64,000 bases of DNA, taken from contig OZ316898.1 of assembly GCA_973895155.1 (NCBI GenBank), forward strand, positions 9,610,001-9,674,000. Reading direction: 5' to 3'. Below the pieces are notes generated by a model. The model worked only from the letters and a program-made list of their open reading frames with translations, was not told where the DNA came from and ran no database searches. Position numbers and translations under genes: made by a program. Of this stretch, positions 47,216 through 58,378 are shown piece after piece. Every line of letters begins with the position of its first letter. The first letter of the stretch is position 1. This DNA comes from Marsupella aquatica. Taxonomy: Eukaryota > Marchantiophyta.

Positions 47216-49329
47216 GAGAGAGCCAGAGCAGATCCATAGCATGCACTCTAAGTCAAACATCCATATTCACAGCATCGCTACAAAAATATCCAGTATTAGG
47301 ATCTAGCTTAGTGGAATATTTGGGCAACAAACTCAGATAGTTGGGATTGCAGATTACAACCGTTGCAGCTTGCCTTGTGATGAAATGATTGTCCTTAGTC
47401 AAAATGACCCGGAGAGGATGGAAGCTTTGAGTATTTGGATCAAACCGTTCTTCGAGAGTTGTTGAAACGGAGCGTAAGAACACTTCCTTTGCGAAGCCAA
47501 AGCAATGCTTTCAAATTTCTTGAATTTTGCACAACAAGGTTCTTGGGAGACAATGCTTGTCCGACTTGAGCCCGGTTTCAAAACTGATTTGTATCTAATT
47601 TCTGTCTTTGAATTATTCATATGATCTACTGTTCCCACATTCTCTCCGCAATATTTGTGTTCTATGTCTCAACCCCATCAATCTTTGCTGACAAATTTGT
47701 GAGTGGATTGTGGAGAGGATAATCCAAGCAATCTGTTCTTAAGCCTTGTTTGATAATCTACTATTCCCGTACTCTCTCTGTTATATTTGTGTTCTACGTC
47801 TCAATCCCATTGGTTTTTGCTGATGAATGCATGAGTGGATTGTGAAGAGGGTAATCTGAGCGACCTGTTCTTGAGCCCTAGCTGTTCGATAATCTAGTGT
47901 TCCCACATTGTCTCTCTGTAAATATTTGTGTTCTACATCTCATCCCATCAATTTTTGCTGATGAACGTGAGTGGATTGTGAAGAGATAATCCGAGCGACC
48001 TGTTCTTGAGCCCTGTTTGAATTGATTATCTACTGTTCACACATTCTCTCTGTAATATTTGTGTTCTACGTCTCATCCCATCAGTTTTTGCTAATGAATT
48101 TGTGAGTGGATTGTGAAGAGGATAATCTGAGCGACCTGTTCTTGAGCCCTCTTTGTGAGGAGATGCTAGGAACAATCCTCTGCTACATTCCCATTGTATG
48201 TATGAGCAAGGAGATTGGGGGCCATGCTACTGTAGCTGCCTGCTATCCCTTTCTGGCATTTATGGAAGGATTTGTCCTTCACACATCATATAACACCATC
48301 AAGCCAACTCTCAAGGACCAGGCAACAAATTTTGGGCATGTCTTAGCGTCTCAACATACCTACACACTAGTAGTCGAGGAAAGATTAATAGCACAACACT
48401 GCTCTTGATCTGGGAATATGAAGAGAATATGAAGATTGCCTCCAATTGATGCTTGTCATGCCTCGACCATGGCCCTCAACATTGTGGCCCTTCAAACTCT
48501 CACAATTCTTTGGGCTCAAGCCTTGAATGCCGGACCATAGGGCTTTTAGTCTTGGTTTTTCAAAGGTCGGGATTGCAAGGTGGGAACACTTGCCTACACT
48601 AGGCGTGTCAAAACAGGACCGTAAGTGAGGTATGGCCGAGGCCATAAAATGATTTTATGGCAGGGATTAAATAACTTATGAGCTACCTATATGTGTGCCT
48701 TGTAAGTATCAGACTCACAAAAAGTCACGGCCATAAGCAAGGGCACGCTCTAACTACCTCTGTTTTCCGCTTTAAAAGCCATCTAGCATCCCCATATTTG
48801 TATTGTAATTGCTCAGGGAAGGACCATAGCTCAAGAATCAATTGAGAGGTTCAAAAAAGGTGGGAGGACACCATCCCATCGCCATGTGCGACCATCTACA
48901 ACTTCTGAGAAAGTAGCTCTAAGTCAATTATGTGATAATCCATAGCTTTCTCTCCCTCAAAATGAATTAAAAAAACCCTTCTGCAAGATTTCATTTGTCC
49001 ATGCTGAAGTCCCCAAGTAATCAACAACAAAGTTTTTTTGCTAAGGATGGGCTCCAAAGATGGCATTTGGCAAGAAAGAACCTAATTAAGTCACCCCAAG
49101 AAACTGAACTGAAGCTCCCAAGTTTTCAGGTTAGTGCCAGCAGTTGAACTTGATATTATTGATTGGGAGCATGGTGCATCTGGCCATTCTTTAGCACTCT
49201 CTTATCTGAAGGGAATTGGATTAGATTAATAAGCTGGTTTTGGGCCACTAAAAACTGCAGATGTCACTCCCAGAGAATTATTTTCTCCAACAACCCCTAA
49301 AGCCTTTCCTGTTGTGGGCCTGGTGGGTG
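47216..49329. other. Intergenic, includes satellite
   Basis: No gene is recognised. The tandem array at 47623-48155 is listed separately. Frames at 48106-48408 and 48385-48645 are short and match nothing known to me. Confidence 0.35.
47623..48155. repeat. Four tandem copies of a unit of about 130 bp
   Basis: Copies begin near 47623, 47753, 47890 and 48024. Each has attctctctgtaatatttgtg, then ttctacgtctcatcccatca, then tttttgctgatgaa, then gagtggattgtgaagaggat and cgacctgttcttgagccct. Divergence between copies is moderate. Confidence 0.88.
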
Positions 49330-52300
49330 TCAAAACCAGCCTTGATTTCTTGTTGGAAGATCAGTCCTTCTCACATTTGGACGTCCAATCTGAGAAATTG
49401 CCTCCCTTCGTCCCTGGTCCCAATACCTAACTATATAGTTATTCTCTTCATCAGTGTCATACCCCCTGTCATATTCATAATTTACACAAGCAGGATGACA
49501 GTGTCGGTATGGAGTGTCACAAGCAAGCCTGGCTCGGCCCCAGAAAATCCAGCCAACACCAGGCCTCCCCAGCTCATAGAGCTCAGCATAACCCCACTTT
49601 GCCTCACTTTGACTCTGGATAATTGGCTCTGGTGGATTATATTGTTTTCTACCATAATGGTATTGATCTTCAGGAGGTTGTCTATCAACCCATGGTGGAA
49701 CCCCTTCTACCAACCCAGGTCCATCAGTTCTACGAAGATTGTCAGGGTTATCTGGACGCTCATCCCGGGAAAACCGGTATCGCGGATCAGTAAAATCATC
49801 ACTGGGATCCACGTTAAAGTACCTTTGGTCATCGGGATTAACATAGTAGTAGGGTCTTGTAGTGATGGTTGGATTGCTATCTACAAAAAGACGAACCAAC
49901 ATATCACCTTGAATCAAAGGGAATCGCATATCTCTCTGCCATTTTACAATCGAGAACCAAAAGTTTGCTGCGTGATTGTAGTGTGGTTGAAAGGCCTCCC
50001 TTCTGATGATTACATCGCCTCGACGAGGCTTCAAATCTCTCGAATTTATATGGGGATCTAAAAGAACAGGCATGCCCACCTGGAGCAACCTCCCAGGACT
50101 TTCTCCAGGAGCATGATCGATAACACCATGCTTCATTTGGCCTTGACTGCCCATGAACTTCCATTTTGTGTCTGCCAAGGGCCAGTGTTTCCAAAGCTGT
50201 AAACCCTTGAATGGTTGGTAAAAATAAGGTTGATTACCATCTCTAGGCACTGGAAGCTGCACATGAAACCTTGAGTTATCACAAGCCTTCCCTAAGGACA
50301 AAACTAATGCCCTGACAATGGCCTCCACCGAGTTACAGACTCCCAAAAGAATGGGCAGCATCAAAATTATGTGATTTTGGTTTGCTTGGGAGTGACCCTT
50401 TTGTTTACTACTCAATCTTTGTAAAGTGTTGAAATTAAAGTGATAATCTCAACATTTCACATGATGTGCCAAAGAGCTATAAGAATCTCACTTGATAATT
50501 AAGCCTAATCTACACAATGACGCTGCCAAATGGTACCAAGGATCTTACAATTTCAAAATCCCCAACCCTGAGAATCAGGTCTGCCCTGGAGGGGTGGTAG
50601 TGGTTCTCTTCAATGCCTGGGGCGGCACGGTACACTGCCACATAACCGGTTGAGAAAGGCTGGCCTAGGTGCTGCCTCCCAGGGGTAGGCTGAGCAATAA
50701 TTAAATCCCCTCTCATTGGTTGAAACTGTTCTAAAGGGTACTGGTCGCCCACAAAATTGATGTTAAAATTGTCTTGGTACCCTTGCATGCGCAACATGTA
50801 TTCGCCTGAAGGGTCATCCTCATCATCAAAGTAATCTCTAAGAAGACCTAACTCATTATTAGGATCATACCATGGTCTACCCAAACCTTGTGCACCCGCT
50901 CGTGCAATTTCCCTTGCACGTTCCGCTGCATGTTCCGCTGGTGTAATCAGATCCACGTCATCAATGTCATCATCTGAATTCAGCTCAGTTGAGTCAAGAC
51001 GTGAAGTGTCTAGAGTACCATGTATGTCGAGACTACCGGGTACACTGGAACTACCATGGACGTTTGGACTACCGTGTATGTTTGGACTACCGCGTATGTC
51101 TGGACTACCATGAGGACTACCACGCCAACCCTGGTTCTGCTGCTGTCGACCAAGAGACAAAGTGGTAGCCAGTGGCTGCCTATTTGCAGGGTTTGTCTCC
51201 CTGTCAAGAACGTAATTGTGTGGAGTGTGTGGGTTGGGGTCTCTTCTGAATCTAGAGGGTATTACACTAGTCTCTGCATTATCCCCTCTATTATTTGTGG
51301 CCCTGCCTCTCCTCTCATCGCTACTGACTGGAGATCTAGATCTAGACCTTGATCTGGATCTAGACCTAGACCTAGACCTTGGTTCATGCAAGTTCTGGGA
51401 CCCGCTAGCCAGTCCGTTGCAAATTTGTGTGGTCATGTTCTCATCGGATTCCTCATCACTACTGTTATCTGTTGCATCTGGCACGAGATGTGGCATATTA
51501 TGTACTATGTCAGAGCCTATTAATCTCTCACGTCATTTCAAAGTATGTAGTAAAGTACTGTTTACAGAGAATTCTATGGAAACAATGCCTCAAAAAATTA
51601 GAGTCTTGGCTTGAGTTTTGAAGTGCTATTATTGCCCATAATGCTCAGATAACATGACCTTAATACACTTAAAAGTCTAAGGGATTTGTATTTTAACTAA
51701 TACTAGTGCTTTATAGAAAATTCTTCATCATGAGTTTCCAAATCTCAAAGGATACCTCTATCATAATGCCTGAAACATACAAAGAGGGGAAATCACAAAG
51801 GGCATGAAGAATAGAAAAGGCTCAATCAAATGTGGGGCTTTGGAATCTAGTAGTGTTCTATTTGTAGGGCATTGTGGCCATAACACCCTGAAAATGAGGG
51901 ATTTAGCAGAGTTTTGATAATCTATTATTGCTTGTAATGGTCTACTAACAGCATGCTAACACATTAAAGCCTAGGAGATTGTTAATTTAGGAAAAGTAGA
52001 GGAGAAGTTCCATCATGTGCCAATCAAAATATTGACTTTGCATCTATTTCCAGACATGCACTGATCAAAAATTACAAAGCAAAAAATCACGAATGGCATT
52101 CAGTATACAACAATCAAACTTGACTAGCTAGGTAGAGAGACCTACTAACTATCTAAAGGACAGATAGAGGCTGGTGTTCAGACAATAGGGGGAACGGGAA
52201 GTATGTGTTTGAAGACAGAAATTCATTACCATCAATCTAATTCATGCAAGATCTAATGAATTGTGGTGCCAGGTAATTGTGTTATGGGGAGAAGATCATA

Positions 52301-53424
52301 TAGGACAGAAAAGATTGATCTTGACATAAGGTATATATGGAAGCGCAAGTATGAGCCATGACAGCTTCTCAGTGAGAAGCTTCAGATCACTTTAGTTTCT
52401 TCAAGATATATGTACATGATTTAGTGACAACATTAGATTATTACATCTCCAGTACATTAGAGACTCTTTTCCCAACTATTTGATTCCCCTACAGATGCCC
52501 AACCTTAAATGCATTCGGACATGACATGTAGTGGACTTTGAAACTCAAGATTAGCTTCTGTGCAAAGATGGATTGCCAAAGGAATGGATCTTGCTTGAGG
52601 ATTTCTCATTATAGTCATGTTCCACAAAATCCCAATCTAAAATTCATGTAATAAACATGTAAGAAAACCTGGTCTTTGACTGCTGTAGTGTTTTCATATT
52701 GTTGAAGAATCAAATCTATAGGTAGTATGAGCGACACAGTCCCTTTTGGGTTTATAGTTTTTGCTTAACATTTTATATGCATTGTGATTACCTTGACTCA
52801 CCACATTCAAAGTTTTCAACAACCGGCCAGTAAAGGGCCAGTAATGACCTTATTATCAATTTGAGGGCAGTGAAAACCAATCTGTAGATAAACACGTCAT
52901 TGTTCAGCTGTATATGTAATATTGCTTGCCAATAAGGAAAACAGGAACAGAAATCTTCATGTTTGATGACTATTTTGAGACAAAAAATTCAAATTTAGCC
53001 ACATACCCAAGAAGTACAACTCAGCATTTTGAAATTAAAATCCACCATCAGTACCTCTATCCCAAATACCTGCAAACTGATGACCTTCTTGGCCTTCAAC
53101 TCCATGGGCTACACCAGCCTGTGGGTAAAACACATGATCCTGCCGGGCTACACCAGCCTGTGTGTGAAACACATGATCCTGCCGAGCTACACCAGCCTGT
53201 GGGTGAAGCGGATGATCCGGCTCAATGGTCCCGTGTCGTAATCGGTATTCCCGTGCCATTTCTATATCATTCTCTATTTTTTCATATACTTCGTTAAAGT
53301 ATTTTGTAGTTATCAAATCTCGTATGAACTCCTCTCTATGCTGAAAGTCTGTGAATGTAGGCCATGTCTCTGGATCTGTAGGAAGATTGAATATTCCTTT
53401 TGGGGATGTTGAGAGGGTAGTCAT
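49330..53424 (-). CDS. Unrecognised protein with repeated R-G-D-[LV]-I-I domain (three exons, predicted)
   Basis: I predict exons 53424-53070, 51516-50549 and 50256-49330 on the minus strand. They join in phase (G|GC; ATT|CTT) at GT-AG borders for 749 residues. The 968-base and 927-base exons are fully open. Exon 1 has a helical part (REEFIRDLITTKYFNEVYEK) and three 13-residue repeats of HPQAGVARQDHVF type. Exon 2 begins acidic (DNSSDEESDE), has a run of about ten Arg-Ser dipeptides, then GSP..HG units, then a domain with PMRGDLII...RADLILRVGD. Exon 3 carries a similar domain with PRRGDVII...QGDMLVRLFVD, then a Tyr/Pro/Asp-rich region and a tail with CDTPYRHCHPAC. I do not recognise the family. 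It could be a lineage-specific plant gene or an old mobile or viral gene. The last acceptor has a weak pyrimidine tract, so the start of exon 3 is the least certain part. Confidence 0.5.
53107..53223 (-). repeat. Three copies of a 39-bp coding minisatellite
   Basis: ctacaccagcctgtg...acatgatcctgcc recurs at about 53109, 53148 and 53187. It is in frame inside exon 1 of the predicted gene and gives the 13-residue protein repeat, so copy changes would not shift the frame. Confidence 0.85.
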
Positions 53425-54434
53425 GGCTGCCAAAGTAGGAAGATGTAGCAAAGGCCACGGTCAGGGTATCTCAAGTTGTTTATTCAAAATCAGAAGTACA
53501 ATGCCACCAAATTTCTATTTGTCCAAACAGATTAATCTATTGAGTTATCGGGATCCGGGTAGTCTTGTAGCACAAGAGATTCCCCAGAAGTCCCAACTTT
53601 AGATGAGTGGGCGTTCCAGGCAATATTTGGGGTTTTTGGGGTCAATCGTAGCCCCTCACCTACGGGCACAGTAGCCAACAAGTATCTATCCCGGGCTGGT
53701 CCCTACTGGCTCTGACCTATCCCAATCAATACAATTTTGGAATTATCCATATGTACATATATTAGTAGTGGCTAAAAAGGAAAAGGCCCCAAATCCTGAA
53801 GTTTGATTTGATCCAAGATGGGAAATTCTCGGTGGTAGATTTGCTGATAGAAAGGGAAACACAAACAACCCCCGTTCACAGATCAAAATAATGAGAAGAG
53901 AAGGGTCGCGACTCTTCCCTGGCCAATCAGAGGATAAATTAGAAAGTAATATAAAGGTAGCAGTGAGGACAAATTTTGAGTATTGTATTTAGTTCTAGTA
54001 GTTTTCCGACAAAATATTAATTTCTCCCTTTGCTGGTTGCTTCCTTTCCTTGCTGGTTGCTTCCTTTCCTTCCTCCATTGCCTCTTCTTTGCATTCTGTC
54101 CCTTCAATCCTTCCTTCTGCCTCAACGACTTCCCTAACCCAGAGGGTAGTTTTGTTGATTTTAAAATTTATGGGTACCTATGTAATTATGGCAGCTTGTA
54201 AAAAGTAAAATAAAACTAGGGAACTAGTTAAGACTTAAGAGGGCTCAGACGGGGGGACACGATCACATTTACAGCAGACCCAATAAAGGGGACGGAACAA
54301 GGGAAATACCCAAGAGTCTTAGTGAGAGTTTGGGCTTGGTTCCATAGGCTGGGAGTGAAGAGTACAGATCTGCTCTCAGAATGTGTGTCAATAAGATTGC
54401 AGCTTTTACAAGGATTAGGGGAGTACAAATACTA
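53425..54434. other. 5' flank of the unrecognised gene
   Basis: No further exon is convincing. A 20-base unit ttgctggttgcttcctttcc is directly repeated at 54031-54070. Confidence 0.35.
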
Positions 54435-54888
54435 CAGTCCAATCTCTCTAAGTGCACACTCCATAAGCGCTTACCCTTGATTACCGCAGGTCATCCTGTT
54501 CTTCACTTTTTTTTACATGGGGAAGTACTTTTTCTGAGCGCACATAGGGCTCAAATCATACGTGCTACCCTTGATAAGTGTCACTATTATCTTATCGGTA
54601 AACAGACAAAATCATGAAATCACACTCACAGATAAATGCATACCCATTCTTAGTAGAGTATAGAATGCACTTAAGGAGGGTTGGCACAGAATTAGGGCAG
54701 GGATATGAGTAAGAGGGTGACTACTCACTAACTGAGAGGCTCTAAATTTGACAAAGGAATCTAAAACAAGTGCACTTATCAATAAGTGCACCTCTAAGGG
54801 GGGGTGCACTTATCAAGGAATGCAACACCTGGTTTAGTGCATGCCAGATCCGTCTTCCTGATAGTGTGCACTTAGAGAGAGTTAACTG
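54435..54888. mobile_element. Pogo-type MITE with 28-bp TIRs and TA target duplication
   Basis: The left end is TA|CAGT, four variable bases, then tctctctaagtgcacact. The right end is its reverse complement with the same 18-base inner block exact, and then TA. Starting with CAGT and duplicating TA is typical of pogo-like elements. The 454-bp interior has no gene but contains further copies of the motif aagtgcacttatcaa in both orientations around 54770-54815. Confidence 0.82.
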
Positions 54889-57680
54889 TATACTAGACAG
54901 TACAATTTCCCTCACACCCCCTGGTCCACACCAGGGTGTGCACTTCCCCTGCATAGTACCAGGGCATATGGCATTCTCATTGGGTGTCAAGTCCTATGTA
55001 CACCTTGGAATACAGCTTGTTTGGTCCCAAGGGATGCAACAGGGAATGCTTGTACTCCCTATCCCCTGCCCAGTACAAAGAAGCGATTCCTGTATCGTGA
55101 TGCCTTTTGTGATTTTTCACTTTGTATTTTTCAGTGCATTCTTGGAAAAAATGCCCAGTCAATATTTAAATCACCTCTTTAGGAAAATTCCCTCTAGCTG
55201 TTACTAAAATTAGTACAAGAAAAATTTCTCAGGCCTTTAAGTGTATCACCATGACATCCTATTTCTAGAGCATTATTGGCAATAGTTGTCCCTCAAAACT
55301 CAAGTTGAATCTCTCATTTTGGGGGGCATTACATCCCACAAATGCTTTGTAAACAAGACATAAGTATATACGTAAACCCCCTATTGCCGGTTTCTCTTTG
55401 TGTTTCTACAGATGGCTTTGAGCCATAACCTCGCTTGCCAGCCTGGTTTGGGGGTTACGCGATTTCAGCCCCCAGTGGCTAGCCGGTCTGGAGGGGGATT
55501 AATCCTACTCATTTTAGTAAAACTAGAGGGTGAGTGTAACCCCCTCAGGCTCGCTACCCTGGGGAATTACATCCCATAACCCCCTTGTGGCCATAGGTAA
55601 CCCCTTGCGGCCACTGGTTACCCTACAAACCCCAATTTAAGGAATACTGAATTATTAGATTAATCCCAATTTTATCTAAATATTATTAGGTAATGAATGA
55701 TCAACCTCTTTAACATTTTTTGGGATAAACTCAAAAAAACCTCAAATGTTCCTTTTGCAATCTGTCCCTTTGTTTGTTTGTAAACACTTTTGTGCACTTT
55801 TCTCTTTGTATTTTTATGGATGGTTATGAGCCATAATCCCCTGCCAGCCTGGCACAAGGCTTCTGAGATTTCTGCCCCCCTAGCTAGCCCTCCTGAAGGG
55901 AGAAAAATTACACTCAGGGGCCATGGGTGTAGCCTCCTTGGGCTCAACACCCTCTGGAACTACATCCCATAACCCCCTGCAGCCATGGGTTACCTTACAC
56001 TTTCATGGGCAATCCATCCCTCCATTCCTTCCTTCCTTCCTTTGGTCCTTCCTTGCTCATGCTCTTTAATCCATGGCCACTCTGGGGTCATGGCTCTAAC
56101 CCACTCGGCCTTGTCGCCCTGGGGGATTACATCCCATAACCCCCTTGCAGACATGGGTTACCCTGCACTTTCCTTCGCAATCTGTCCCTTTGTTCGATCC
56201 TTCCTTCCCTCATTGTTTCCTTAATAAAGCTCTTTAATCATTTCCACTCTGGGGTCATGGCTCTAACCCACTCTGGCCCGTTGTCATGGGGAGTTCCATC
56301 CTGTAAATTTGGCATGGAACAAATGATGCGGGTGTGTAATGATTTTGGAGACCCCTGCTGTATCCATAATCTCCTACCCATGAAGTCATACTCTATAAAC
56401 ATTTTTCCAGAGTGTATTTACGTACCATAAGGATAGTCCGGGTTGGGATTTTAGTGTAAACCCTACTCCCAGATTTCTCAACAAAGATTTTTGGCTGTCG
56501 TAAATCAGGTTTTCTTCACTTTTCTGGTCACGGGATTACAACCTAATAACCCTCTGCCCATACTGTCATTGTCCTATACACAACCCTCTCATGGCCATGG
56601 GTGCCACCCCCCCCCCCCCCTACTTTACTTTGCAATCTGTCCAATTTGCTCTTTAATCCATGGCCACTCTGGGGTCACGGCTCTAACCCTAACCACTTTA
56701 GTCTATGGCCACTCTGGGGTCCCGGCTCTTACCCACTCTGGGCTCGTTGTCTCAGGAAGGCCCATCCCATAACACCCCCTTGCAGCCATGTTTTAACCCC
56801 CTACTTTCCTTCGCAATCTGTCCCATTGTTCCTTCCTTCCTTCGTAAATCCTGTCAGGAGAAGAGGTTACACACCGGTGTGTAACCATTTCTACAGGGGC
56901 CTGCTATAGTCATAATCTGGTGTCCTGAAAAGTTGAGCCGGTAACCTCTTTCCGGGCAGGAGTTATGCATGCTAATGCAGGGCAGGGCTGGGGTTATAGG
57001 CTGTAACCTGGCCCCGGAATATTCAAAGGAGCTTCCTGGCTGCCGCCGGTCAGTTTCTTTTCATATTCCGGACCCAGGGTTACAGCCTAGTAACCCTGCG
57101 CCCAGACCTGCATTACCCAATACGCAATCCATGGCCACTCTGGGTCATGACTCTAAAAAATCCCCTCTGGCTCGTTGTCGAGTTCCAGTCTACAACACCC
57201 CCCTTGCGGCCATGGGTAACCCCCGTTTACTTTCCTTCGCATCCGTCCCTTCCTTCGTTCCTTCGTTCCTTGCGTTCCTTCCTTCCTTGCGTTCCTTCCT
57301 TGCGTTCGTTCGTTTTTCCTTGCGTTCGTTCGTTTTTCCTTGCGTTCGTTCGTTTTTCCTTGCGTTGGTTCCTTTGTTCCTTGCGTTGGTTCCTTTGTTC
57401 CTTTGTTAGTTCCTTCCGTTCCTTGCGTCCCTTGCGTCCCTTGCGTTCCTTGCGTTCTTTGCGTCCTTGCGTGCGTTCCTTTGTTCGTTCGTGCGTTCCT
57501 TGCGTTCCTTGCGTCCCTTGCGTCCTTGCATCCTTCGTTTGTTCCTTGTGTTCCTTCGTTTGTTCCTTGCGTTTTGCGTTCCTTCGTTCGTTTCCTTCGT
57601 ATTTTTACTTCTCGTGCTGCAGAACACAACACAACACAACACAACACAGCACAACACAACACAGCACAACACAACAGATG
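54889..57680. repeat. Degenerate satellite region followed by TTCCTTGCG and CAACA minisatellites
   Basis: From about 55420 to 57240 a compound unit recurs with heavy divergence: ttaatccatggccactctggggtcatggctctaacc, then attacatcccataacccccttgc.gccatgggttaccc, then ctttccttcgcaatctgtccctt. The middle of the unit is clearest near 56070, 56230, 56650, 56700 and 57124. From 57240 to 57600 follows a run of ttccttgcgttcgttcgttt units, and 57619-57676 is a run of acaacac pentamers. A C-run of 13-14 bases is at 56608. No gene is present. The arrays end just before the presumed 5' UTR of the MAC5 homologue. Confidence 0.75.
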
Positions 57681-58378
57681 TAAAAAGAGGAAGAGCTCAG
57701 CTGCACGGGACGCTTCGTCGGGTAGGGTTAGGGCAGAAAGCGGGGAGGAGGAGCTTCGAGGAGGAGCTTCGAGAGGGAACGAAGACGGGACGAACGGGAA
57801 GGACGTCGACCGGGCTCTGCTGCTCGCTGCTGTGGACGCGGTGGGGAGACGAGAAAACAATTGAAAGGGAAAGGGCGAGCGGAGTTAGTCGCATCGGTTG
57901 CGGAGACTGCTCGAGTTGTGAGTGAGTCAGTTATAGTGAGTGAGTGGGCTCGTGCTTGTTGTGCTTTGCTTTTGCAGAGGAGAGGAGAGGAGAGGAGAGC
58001 AGAGGCGGAGAAGAGGCGGAGAAGAGGCGGAGAAGAGCTATACAGGAATCGCTTCTTCATAATTGCTGTGTAGGTTAGTGTTTCGTTCTTCGTTCTGATC
58101 TCGTCGAGGAAGAAGTTGGTGGAGTGGTCGTCGGAGAAGCGGGAAGAGGAGTTGGAAATTGTTGCAGTCGCGGTCTGTCCTCTTGGAAGTGTGTCGGGTT
58201 CATCTGTGGGACCTCATTCTAGACACAGGGAGAGCTCGATTTACGCTTAGCTCGGAGGGTTTGAGGGAGGTTGGCAGCGAATTTGGGGGAGCAGGAAACG
58301 GAAGGACATCCTAGCGTAGGAACGAACGCTTTGGAACGGAACAGGAAGAGAAAGGAGGGTAGCGAGTAAGCCAGCAGG
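57681..58378 (+). promoter_or_regulatory. Presumed promoter/5' UTR of the MAC5 homologue
   Basis: This GC- and purine-rich stretch precedes the start codon. It contains ggaga repeats (57976-58000) and three copies of aggcggaga (about 58003-58033). I assign it by position and base composition only. Confidence 0.4.

Noticed and set aside
49261-50061. 266-codon plus-strand frame
   Set aside because: Shadow of the third exon of the predicted minus-strand gene; its composition is unremarkable and the opposite strand carries the repeated domain.
57147-57864. Long frames on both strands across the TTCCTTGCG minisatellite
   Set aside because: Open only because the repeat lacks stop codons. The predicted peptides are simple FVPCVPS-like repeats.
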